DNA of 64,000 bases from NCBI GenBank assembly GCA_965153355.1, contig OZ231126.1:48236001-48300000 (forward strand). Reading direction: 5' to 3'. Below are positions 1 to 10,144 of the stretch, one piece after another; positions within the stretch are counted from its first letter, which is position 1, and every line of letters begins with the position of its first letter. The notes beneath the pieces were generated by a model. The model did no database searches and had not been told where the DNA came from. It was given only the letters and a program-made list of their open reading frames with translations. The position numbers and the translations under genes are program-made. This DNA comes from Flaccisagitta enflata (Eukaryota > Chaetognatha > Sagittoidea > Aphragmophora).

Positions 1-328
1 AAATATACCCAAATTATTTTTTTTCTTTTGCCTAAATGCTTAAAAATTACTCCTTGATTCACTTTGAAATCCATCTAGAACCATATAATGGGACCGATTT
101 CAGTTTAAAAAAAAGAAAAAAAAAGATATATCTTCCGAAGGGGAATCCTGAGGAAATTCTTTCCTATCTGCTTCTGTGTTAAGTCTCTGCTTACCCTAAA
201 CATGGTTCCCAAATTGGGAATCCCAATTGATTTTAAAATCAATCAACGGCTCATTGCAGGGAATCTTCGAATGAGTATAAAATAATTAGGTTCATTTTCA
301 ATTAGGTTCATTTTCTGCATCAGTTCTA

Positions 329-898
329 TTTTTAGTCGCGTGCTACGCGACTCTACACTAGGGTGACTTAAAATATGGTCAAATCCGAATCTCGTCTTTC
401 TCGCGGGAGAAATGTGACCATTTCCATTATAGATGGTAACTCTAAAATCTGGGGATGATCAGACAAAGTTTACTTATGGCCGCAACCCTACCCCATTCCC
501 ATTATAAAAGATAGGAAGCTGCAGAGGCCAAATTCCCTCCTGTATATTTTCTATGGGAAATGAGGGGGGGTTGCGGCCATGAGTAAACTTCATTTGATTG
601 CCACCAGATTTTAGGGTTATCATCTGTGATGGAAATGGTCTCATTTCTCCCGCGAGGGAGACCAGATTCAAATGTGACCATATTTTCAGTCACCCTACTC
701 TACACCCCGCTTTGTCGGTCCGTCGGTCCGTCCGTCCGTCCGTCCGTCCGTCCGTCCGTCCGTCACACTTTACTTTTTCGGCGTTAATGGGGTTTTTGGC
801 CTTACTGCTCCTGCCCAAATGCTCCGCTGACCTCAATTATGGCCCCTGCCCACCCGCACGCGACTGGGGTAGCCGTGTATCCGGCCTTGTTTTTTTTT
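329..898 (+). mobile_element. Hairpin-ended dispersed element (interrupted by a MITE)
   Basis: Starts TTTTTAGTCGCGTGCTACGC (self-complementary GTCGCG..CGCGAC), then after the MITE CCCCGCTTTGTCGG, a (CCGT)n tract, GCCCCTGCCCACCCG and ends GCCGTGTATCCGGCCTTG. Reference layout for the ~25 family members below. Confidence 0.75.
359..697. mobile_element. hAT-type palindromic MITE with 8-bp target duplication
   Basis: Ends TAGGGTGACT..AGTCACCCTA, arms inverted over most of its 339 bp, flanked by CTCTACAC at 351-358 and 698-705. It sits inside a hairpin-ended dispersed element, whose uninterrupted form is seen near 39690. Confidence 0.85.
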
Positions 899-1075
899 AA
901 CATCAAATAGGGAAATGGGAGGTTTTTCATTGTCTCAAATAGTAGTGCGGTGACTGCGGCTCGGCCAATTACTTTGTTTTCTTAGGTAATTCAATTAGCC
1001 CTAACAAGCGGAGTAAATACTGCAACCTCAACTTGTCCGTTTCATCCTCTTGAAACTCAGAGGGAGTGAAACGAA

Positions 1076-1162
1076 ATGATAAATGAACAAGAATCACTGC
1101 GGTTGAAGAACGAGGAGTTGGAGAAAAAGCGCGAAAAGCTCACGCAGAAGTCTACTCTGAAG
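1076..1162 (+). CDS. Possible coiled-coil exon fragment
   Basis: ATG followed by 28 codons (MINEQESLRLKNEELEKKRE then KLTQKSTLK) and an AAG|GTAGAG donor. It looks like a leucine-zipper or coiled-coil segment with G/C-ending codons. An in-frame stop lies just upstream. No partner exon was found, so this may be a gene fossil. Confidence 0.25.
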
Positions 1163-1609
1163 GTAGAGACTAGAGTCCAGTGTATTTTTTGCTCCAGAGA
1201 CGTGGAGGATTCGACACGCAATCTGTGAGACTCAAATGCTAGTCTCATAGCTCAAATCACACTGTCGAGGCAAATATCCCAGTCTCGAAGCTCAAATCCC
1301 AGCCTCAGATTCAGATCTCATCTGTACGGCTCAAATCCCAGCCTCAATAGGGAAGTTGATGCAAAAATCGCAATAGAACGCCGAGGGGAAGTTAAGCGTT
1401 ACCGACTGACCAACAGACGGCACGCCACGGGGAAAACATCTGCCGGCTGTATCAAATACTCGGTCTTAATGTCCATTCGTTTTGTCAACAGGAAGACTTC
1501 CTCTATCTGTTTCTATGAAAGATAAAAGAAATGCGCTTCAAAATTTGTTAAAAATCAACAAAAGGTAGCTCTACAATCATGTTTTTGCCATGAATCTTTT
1601 CACATTAAA

Positions 1610-1870
1610 ATCATTGAAGTTTCGAGTAAAGATTTAAATTCCTGGTCAAATTTCCAATCGTTTGATAGGCCGCACTATATAGTTCTACTAAAAAAAAAAG
1701 TCGAATTTTCCTTCAATATATGACAACAACATTGCTAATATAACAACCAACAGTGATGTAACAAAAAACTGAACTTTTTTGTTTCTTGATAAAAGCATAT
1801 AGTGCGACCTATCAAATGAACAGAAATTTTGCAAGGAATACGATTCTTTTACAAGAATTAAAGATGGGCG
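1610..1870. repeat. Degenerate short foldback
   Basis: GTTTGATAGGCCGCACTATAT (1660-1680) pairs with the inverse of ATATAGTGCGACCTATCAAA (1798-1817), with weaker pairing outside. Confidence 0.55.
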
Positions 1871-2827
1871 ACAGCCATTCGACTTATCTGGCAAAACATA
1901 GAAAAAATTTAAAATTTTGTTAGTAAAAAAAAAATAATTTTGAAGCCATTTTTTCTCTCTTTGCTAGGGAGTGATAGAGTAGACCTTCCTGAAGTCCAAA
2001 TCCCTCCCCGTCATGACCGAGCATTTTTCTTGACCTATGAAAGCCTCCCCCTCAGCGTGACGGATGAACCGACGGACTGACGTACAAACGAAGCAAGCAG
2101 CCAAATATTGAGCTCGGCAGTAATCTCACGTAGGAGAATAGTAAGAGTAATTCTTACGTAGACAAGCAATGGATCCTCTAAAATGCCTTTCTCGAAACTG
2201 CGCTCTCAAAGGATTGTCACTACTATCTTGGCCGAAAGAAACGCAGCAGTTGTTTTACTTAATTGAGTGTCTTTGCCAAGTCGGATTCAATAAAGATTCA
2301 TGACAGAAAAAAACTAGAGCAAAAGATCTATCCAACCCTGCAATCCGCATCTCACTAAGTCTAACAGTTAAAAAATGAGTGTAGATTGAAGAAAAAGAGT
2401 CATTTCAGACATAAGAAATCTTTACCCATACGGTCTCGGAACTGGCAGCAAAACATTAGGAAATTGTTTGTAGATACGTTTTGCTCTTTACCGTGTCCTG
2501 GACAAAATTGCGAAACCTAGACGAAATGTTCTACATCCAGGACACGAAAACTAACTAGCTGAATGAAACGTAAAATGATACTTTGCAGCTATGAGATACA
2601 TCAAAATATTTGCTGCTTTGTCATGTACCTCTCTGACTCTACTGGGCTCATACGACATGTACACACCAAGAATAAAAGGAAACATGTTAATAAGGTAACA
2701 CTTTTTTATTTTGAACAATGACTACAGCAATTCCTTAGGTTTATGAAGATGTTCATCTTGACCTCGTCATAGTCAAATAATCTTATACTATCCAAAATTT
2801 TTTGTCGGTCACATTATGTCTGTCTGT
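1871..2827. other. Non-genic stretch, nothing recognised
   Basis: AT-rich, with a short hairpin-element-like phrase near 2035-2095 (GTGACGGATGAACCGACGGA). No exon-like segment seen. Confidence 0.6.
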
Positions 2828-3030
2828 CTCTCTCGCTTTCGTTCTTTCGTTCTTTCGTTCTTTCGTTCTTTTGTTCTTTCGTTCTTTTGTTCTTTTGTTC
2901 TTTTGTTCTTTTGTTCTTTCGTTCTTTCGTTCTTTCGTTCTTTTGTTCTTTTGTTCATTCTTTCATTCTTTCATTCTTTCTTTCTTTCTTTCTTTCTTTC
3001 ATTCATTCATTCTTTCTTTCTTTCTTTCTT

Positions 3031-3100
<70 letters not shown>
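2828..3100. repeat. Compound microsatellite (TTCK)n, (TTTC)n, (CT)n
   Basis: Tetranucleotide TTCG/TTTG units grade into TTTC, ATTC and a ~60-bp CT run. No coding support. Confidence 0.9.
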
Positions 3101-3104
<4 letters not shown>

Positions 3105-3126
3105 CTCTCTCTTTGTTTGAGTAAGA

Positions 3127-3260
3127 ACAAGGCCGGATACACGGCAATCCAGTTGCGGATGGTCGGGCAGGAGCAGTGATGCAAAAACCACTTGGAATTC
3201 AGAAAAATTACCGACTGACCGACACGGCAAGTTGTAGAGTCGCTTTTTTGCGACTAAAAA
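3127..3260 (-). mobile_element. Hairpin-ended dispersed element
   Basis: AACAAGGCCGGATACACGGC to GAGTCGCTTTTTTGCGACTA plus AAAA; complete but short. Confidence 0.7.
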
Positions 3261-3484
3261 TGGACTTAGCCTTCAGACTGTCAAAAATTCTTATTTAACT
3301 TGACTACACCCGTCAACTGCAAAGTTACGCATTTAGCATACTAAAAATAAAAGCCGGAAATACGGCATTTAAGCGGGCGTCCGTGTCCCCTGGCGTGGAA
3401 AGACCGCTACGAAGAAACCGCAGCCCGCAGGACCTGTGTCTGTGTGTGCGGTAACATGTGTGTGTGTTGCATCAGAAAGTTGAT

Positions 3485-3705
3485 ATAGCCGGATACACGA
3501 CCAGTAAGTAGTCGCTAATGGATGACAAGGGCAGTAATGTGAGTGGGCAGGACGGTATGGGGGTGGGCAGGGGCTGTTATTTGGCTGGGCAGAAGCTGTA
3601 ATGCTCAAAAGTCGCTATTTCAGCCAATCTTGTGTCAAAAAGTTTTTGCATTCCTGACCTTTGAATCTTCTTACAGACACTTTCTCTTATAGAGTCGTTT
3701 TGCAA
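3485..3705 (-). mobile_element. Hairpin-ended dispersed element, TCGCTATTTCAGCC subfamily, decayed
   Basis: GCCGGATACACGACCAGTAA.. GGGTGGGCAGGGGCTG.. TCGCTATTTCAGCC.. CTCTTATAGAGTCG. The same subfamily recurs at 43801 and 62241. Confidence 0.55.
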
Positions 3706-3810
3706 GCTACTGAAACGCATGAACGAGGTCATGACAGAGACGGTGAAGCCGTTATGATAAGTCTTCACACCCAAATAAACCTGATTGAGTTTGACAAGCG
3801 GGTCTGGGTT

Positions 3811-3900
3811 TCACTCCTTCGCCTCTTTCACGCTCAATTTGGGCAAGATGATGATGTAAGCCTCGACGAAAGCCTGCAGGAATTCCGCGTCCAAAGGCAC
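3811..3900 (-). CDS. Possible terminal exon of an unidentified minus-strand gene
   Basis: A pyrimidine-rich acceptor (TTCATTTTCATATTCTGC..GTAG) precedes 29 codons and a TGA: VPLDAEFLQAFVEAYIIILP then KLSVKEAKE. Third positions are strongly G/C as in the myosin exons, unlike the surroundings. It enters in phase 0, so it cannot follow myosin exon 11 (phase 2) directly. I do not recognise the peptide. It could be the end of a myosin isoform through an unseen exon, or of another gene. Confidence 0.35.
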   Translation of the reverse strand: MPLDAEFLQAFVEAYIIILPKLSVKEAKE

Positions 3901-4074
3901 CTACATGATGATGCAGAATATGAAAATGAATTTTCTGTCCATTTGTAATTTTGCATCGATAAAAGCAGCGCAAAAGTAAACAGGTTGCTCAAGTGGCATA
4001 TGGTCAGCGGTTCTGGAAGCCCCATCGATGATATTATTGTATGGGGCAGCGGCCCGGGGGGGGCACGTATGATT

Positions 4075-4470
4075 CCACATAAGGCAATTTTGTTCCAGCT
4101 TTGAATAGTAGTGTCTATTTTGAGGTCTGGGAGAGATATTTTGTGGCCTGAGAGAGCTGATTTCAGGTCTAAGAAGGTTGGTTTCAGGTCAAAGAGGGGT
4201 GATTTTAGGCCTGGAAAGGCAAATTTTAGGCTTTGAAGGGCTGAATTGAGTCCCAGAAGCGCTGTTTTGAGCTTCTGAGAGAATTGTTTCGGGCCTGGGA
4301 GGGCTGATTCTATGCTAGGGAGGGACAATTTGAAGCCCGAGAGAGCTGATTTCAGGCCTGAGAACGCTGATTTGAGGGCTGAGGGGGCTAATTTGAGGCC
4401 TGAGAGGGCTGATTTCAGGCCCGAAAAGGCCAATTTGAGTCCCTGAGAGGGCGGATTTGACGCCTAGAAT
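4075..4470 (+). repeat. ~20-bp minisatellite array (GATTTCAGGCCTGAGAGGGC type)
   Basis: About 18 diverged units. Preceded by GGGGCAGCGGCCCGGGGG and followed by a hairpin-ended terminus (TTCGCGTAGCACGCAACTAA near 4590). Open frames across it are a consequence of the unit length. Confidence 0.7.
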
Positions 4471-4881
4471 GGCTGGGGGGGGACAGAGAAAAGGAGAAAC
4501 AAAATTGTCCTCCGGAGCCACTGCCCAAAAAGGGATGAACAGACTGACAAATGGGTGAACCAACAGAGGAACAAAGCGGGTGGTAGATTCGCGTAGCACG
4601 CAACTAAAAATATAATTATGTGCATAATAAGTTTTGCAGATGTATGTATTTTACCAGTCTTAGGAAAAAACCTTTTCAGTTGCAGTAACGCCATCTTGTT
4701 CTTGATTGCTGTCAACCATCCATAAAAGCGTAACGCAGCGGCGAATCCATTCGCTATCGAATTTGAATATTTGGTGAAGTTTGCGATTCTTATGAGCAGA
4801 ATGAAAAATATGCGCAGCTTTTCTCAGTTTCACATTATCGATACTACCCTGTTTGATTTATGTGACACTCAAAAATCCTCC

Positions 4882-4885
<4 letters not shown>

Positions 4886-4936
<51 letters not shown>
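4886..4936. repeat. (CT)n microsatellite
   Basis: About 25 CT units, followed by degenerate CTCG to 5040. Confidence 0.9.
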
Positions 4937-4938
<2 letters not shown>

Positions 4939-6132
4939 TCTCGCCCTTACGCTCGCTCGCTCTCTCGCTCTCTCGTCTTTGCGCTCTCTTGCACTCGCAC
5001 TCCCTCCCCAGCTCTCACTTTCGCTCTCTCTAGCTCTCTGTAGTATTCTGTGTCCGTAAATAAAAACTATGCGGACAATGGAATAATACTAACGCTCTTG
5101 ACAGATAGACTGATCTGGTCATTTCTTTTAGTACCTACAATAACTCCACGTCAATGTGTGAAGAATTCCCTTCTGAAAATACTCCCAAATCTTCAAGACG
5201 TTTTTCGTTTATCTTCATGACGAAAAAAAAATAAATGACTAGCAGGACTTGAAAAGTATGAGTGCGAAGGACTTTATGCGGCGATTCAACGCCCCATTTG
5301 TTTTACATTGCTTTCCTTCATATGCGAAAAGTGAGAAAAATATTATCCCCTTAAAATTGCTCATGTTCAATTGGTTACAATTTATTTTTTTCTGAATAGA
5401 TTTACAAAAAATTGGTGACAGAGTTTACCTATACGCTTTTTTATACGCCACCTCTACCGGAAGTGGCAGATGAGACGCAAAATCGTATTTGGCGCTAAAA
5501 TGAGTTTCCCATTGGCGTTTTTCAGTTTTTTTACTTGGCAATGAAGGAGTAGAACTATTTAGGGAATTCATAGTGGATTTTCTGCGATCATTATGAAAAT
5601 CTAATAAAAATTTCCAGAATTTTTTTGCTAGCATGAAAAGATTATTGTCATTTCTCATTTCTATTTATTTTTGTTATTCTTATAAGTTCTTCTTTTTCAC
5701 TTTTCACTTTTCACTTTTCACTTTTCACTTTTTATTTTTCACCTTTTATTTTTACTTTTCATTTTTGACTTTTTATTTTTCATTTTTTTTGTAATTTTCT
5801 ATTTTTCCATTTTATTCATTACTTTTTATGGATTTTTTTCCTTTTCAATGTACTATACTTTTAATAATTCTGTTGTCACTTTTTTCATCTTTTTCATTTA
5901 TATTTGATGTTTTTTACTCATATCTTATTTATCAAATTTTTTGTAATTATCTCATTTATTATATTTTATAGTAATATATTTTTCACCATTTGATTTGTTT
6001 TGATAAAACAGAAAATAAAGTGAAATAAATGATCGATGATTCTCCCTCATGCTTATGTCAAGATTGTATCATCCCAAAAGAAATGCTGAAATGAGTCCAG
6101 AATCATGTTCTCCTTGTCTATGTCTGTTTGTG

Positions 6133-6134
<2 letters not shown>
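4937..6134. other. Non-genic AT-rich stretch
   Basis: Decaying CTCG sequence, then poly(T)-rich DNA with the TTTTCAC heptamers. No coding signal on either strand. Confidence 0.6.
5690..5745 (+). repeat. (TTTTCAC)n heptamer repeat
   Basis: Five near-perfect TTTTCAC units and decaying variants in AT-rich DNA. Confidence 0.75.

Positions 6135-6222
<88 letters not shown>
6135..6222. repeat. (CT)n microsatellite
   Basis: About 43 CT units. A second run is at 6326-6371. Confidence 0.9.
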
Positions 6223-6225
<3 letters not shown>

Positions 6226-6320
6226 TTTCACCTGCAATAATCCCATTTACGATTGTTATGGGCCATATGTTTTGGTTAGATCGAAACTCTGGTTACATGA
6301 AGTGACGACCAAATCGATCG

Positions 6321-6375
<55 letters not shown>

Positions 6376-6944
6376 GAGACAACGAAGAAAGAATATCACA
6401 GGACCCATAGATGAGACTGAGTGTCAAGAAAAAATCAAATGGCCAATCATTTTTTCATGAACTGTCCTTTATTCTGTTCAAGTCTCAATCTTGAGATAGC
6501 ACGTCGATGGCAATGCTCTTAATAATCTTAATCCATAACTAGAAAATAGTTACAAAACTTATTTTCTTTCATAATATGGACGAAAAGCAAATGAGAACAT
6601 TTGAATGAAAAAACACCACTATGCTTTGCTCAAGCATTTTCCTTAAAAGTCAACGATGCATCACAGGCACTGAAAAACTCATTTCATCTTAAAGAATAGT
6701 AGTAATTGTAATACTACTAAAAAAACGTTAAAAGGCGTTTTTTAGGCTAAAAACTCCACTTATACGCAACCTGCTATGCATATAATCTCAATTATACTTC
6801 CGTTATATACCACTAGATGATTTTGTTTGAAACTCCAAACTCTAGTGACAGTTGGAAAGGTCGTGAAAATATCTTTAAAATGGGACCATCCGGGCATTTT
6901 TAGCTTAATTTATTTAGAGATTAAAGGCAAAACAATGTTTATTA

Positions 6945-7095
6945 TCCAAAAAATGGGCTTGAAAAAAAATGCTCAAAAGATTTGGAGAGCAATCACACCC
7001 GAATACCTGCAGCAGCTATATCAATCCATGCCATAGTGAATACAAGCCATCATTGATGCTGGGGGAGCCCATATTCCTTATTGGAATAAAATTTT
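6945..7095 (+). pseudogene. Tc1/mariner transposase C-terminal fossil
   Basis: The translation KIWRAITPEYLQQLYQSMP, two stop codons, then IQAIIDAGGAHIPYW matches the last ~40 residues of Tc1-like transposases ('W--I----C--L--SMP-R---VI---G--T-Y'). No DDE core was found just upstream, so this is a fragment. Confidence 0.65.
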
Positions 7096-7846
7096 TGTAT
7101 TTGTTTTTAACATCTGAGCTTGATATTAAACATTTCTATCAACTGCTGTGTTTCTTTCGGCCAAGATAGTAGACTAATTTTTTTTGTTTTTGAGTGGCAA
7201 AAGTACCCCACATGCACGGCATTTGAATCTAGTTGAAGTTAACTCTTGAAGAACAGTTGGCTACATTCGCTAATTTAAAGAGCCAAACAAAATCATTACG
7301 ACGCAAAAGTTATGATTTGTTCCACAGGTGAATTTACTTAAAGTGATTAAATTCTATATTCACAATTGAGCAACATTGAAACTATGCATACAATTACAAA
7401 AGGAAATCAAAAGAATACAGCGTGCTTTCTTTATCGGTTGATGCAGAATGCTTAAGTCTTTTCACAAGGAATGCGTTTGTCGATTTGGAATGCTTTGATT
7501 GATTGATACGGAATGTCGAGGTCCAAGATCAAGAGCATGTATCCAGATATCAATTCTTCTTTGGCTTGATTGAGGGTTCCTGTTGCTTATATTTTTTCAT
7601 CAATATATTGATCATTAGGCAACATTGGCACACTAAGTAGTTACTAAGTAGTTACTGAAGTATACTGATTAAAAAGGACATTCAACGGATATTTAGCTCT
7701 ATCGTGATTTTTCATAAGAGGATAACCACCAGGGAAGAGCCATTGAATTTGAAAAAGAACGGAATGCGGGGATCCCCTTGACTCAGTTAAGTACAAGAGT
7801 GACGAAGGAAACCCAAATGAAAATATCTGTTTGATTTAAGGAGTAA
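7096..7846. other. Non-genic stretch, nothing recognised
   Basis: Unique-looking AT-rich DNA on the 3' side of the myosin gene. No myosin rod exon (GC3-rich heptad coding) was found in it. Confidence 0.6.
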
Positions 7847-8108
7847 GGGCGTGTTTCTAGTGACAAACAACGCGTTTGTACCCGTGAAACGCGTTCACAG
7901 CGTGAACACATATTCAAGAATTTCAACTGTCCCACGAGGGAGTGAGCGAAGTGAGTGAGCGAGCCCATGAACGGAGCGAGCGAGTGAAGCGAGCGTAGCG
8001 AAGTGAAGCGGAGCGCTGCGTAGCGAGTGAGTGGTGCGAGCGAACGAACGAAGCGAGCGACCGAGTGGCCTGTTCAAAACGCGTTTGTCTTTGACTAGAA
8101 ACGCCCCC
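7847..8108. mobile_element. MITE with GGGCGTGTTTCTAG ends and a GAGCGAGY core
   Basis: Ends GGGCGTGTTTCTAGTGACAA and inverse of GGGGCGTTTCTAGTCAAAGA; the core (7930-8060) is a degenerate array of GAGCGAGC/GAAGTGAGTGAG motifs. Confidence 0.6.
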
Positions 8109-8628
8109 TGAGTCCCAATATTGAGATATCTACTAGTATTGTGAATTTTGTTGGGTTACAGTTTAAAAAAAAATCCTATTTCTCTCTGTAAAGTAAGGGA
8201 GAATATCTAATGTTTTTCCCTGTTGGCATCAACTCGTCTTGTGTTTATAAAATCGGTTTCCTTTTATTTGGGAGAGAAAACCATCGCTTATATTCATTCA
8301 TTCAATCATTCAGTCTCTTACCTTTATATCCCATCCTTGCCGAGCGAACGTGACTTAAGTTTCGAGTGACCTTATCTTTTTTTCTTCTTCTACTTTTACA
8401 TCTTCTCCTTCCTCTTCTTATTCTTCTTTCCTCTCGTTTCCCCTTTTCAGCGCTTTTTTTAATTCATTCAATCAAGTTTTTCTTATTTTTCCTATTCTCT
8501 TCTTAATGGTGCCTGTCATTTTTTTTCGGAGTCCGTTACTTTGCCTTACTCAGCCATCTACCCTCAGCTTTCAGCCTTCAGCCTTCCGCCCTCTGTGATT
8601 CCGTCTGTCTGTATCCATGACAACTTAC

Positions 8629-8765
8629 TTCTCCTTTCTCTTGACGTCGTAGGCGACGTGAACGAGGACGCGTCTGGCTTGGCACTGCATCTTGACGATG
8701 ATCTTGGACAAAGAAGCTTCACGGATCTCCTCGAGTTGGGACAGCATACCAGCGCGGAACATGAT
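8629..8765 (-). CDS. Mhc: Myosin coding exon 11 (lever arm, first IQ; residues 761-806)
   Basis: 137 nt. It encodes [20 protein letters not shown] then [12 protein letters not shown], the end of the converter and the first light-chain-binding IQ helix. It leaves in phase 2 at GTAAGT. No acceptable phase-2 continuation is seen further left. Confidence 0.92.
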
Positions 8766-9092
8766 CTGGAAAATGGACAACGATAGATCAGTAACCGATC
8801 ATAAAATGAATTATGCTGAAGCAATAAAATGATTAAATACTGTAGTCCAAGTGAAAACCAGTTATTGAAGATATTGTCACGTGTATGGAAAACGGCAGGA
8901 ATGGCCAATGAGGCTAAATGGCATAATGTTAAATGAAGAAAGATATTGTCGAGTAGTAATGTTGTCCAACTTTCATAAACGTAAGACGCAACGAAATCTC
9001 TTTCGTACCATCAGATTGATCCTCAGCTAGGAAAACAACCACTTTTGTAAGAAGGAACGACCAACCGATGGACAGACAAGTAGGCAGATGCA

Positions 9093-9161
<69 letters not shown>

Positions 9162-9202
9162 CAAAAGTCTCGACGTCTTTACAATATCCATTCCATTCCA
9201 TA

Positions 9203-9257
<55 letters not shown>

Positions 9258-9476
9258 ACCTTGGTCTTGCCGCAACGGAATGAGTCGGCGTCCATGCCGG
9301 CGTGGACGAGGGCCTTCTGGGCGCACTCTTTCGGGTCACCGGCCAAGTCGGCGAAGATTTTGGGGGCGACGATGGAGTAACGCACCATGAAGTCAGCGTG
9401 GGGCACCTTGTTAGGCAGACCCAACATACAAATGCGGATACCTGAAAAATGAAAAGAATGATGTTGTTTTTGCTGC

Positions 9477-9573
<97 letters not shown>

Positions 9574-10052
9574 ATTATTGTCGTTGCTGTTGTTGTTGTT
9601 TGTTGTTGCTGTTGCTGATGGTGGTGGTGATGTTGTTGTTGATGTTATTGTCATTGCTGTTGTTGTTGTTATCATTAGAAATCCTGTAGAACCATCCTAA
9701 GCATAAAACCTACTTACCCTCGAGCACACCGTTGCAGTTAAGCTGGTGCATGACAAGAGGAGCATCGATGTGTCCGGACTTCTTGATCTCGTTAGGGATG
9801 ATGCAACGCACGAAGTGAGGATGAGTAGAGTGCAAGTTGGTCATTAACTTCATCAAGGACTCTCTGTTGGTCAAGAATGAGTGAAATGTATGAATGAAGT
9901 TGTAATCGCCTACAGTTAAAAGTGAGCTATCCATAATAGGTAAGGAGAAAATAAGGGATGACCGACGGACGGACCGACAGGGCGACGGACGGACAAAGCC
10001 TCTTTTAGAGTTGCGTGTCCGCAACTAAAACGAACTCTTCAACGTCCTAAAG

Positions 10053-10144
<92 letters not shown>

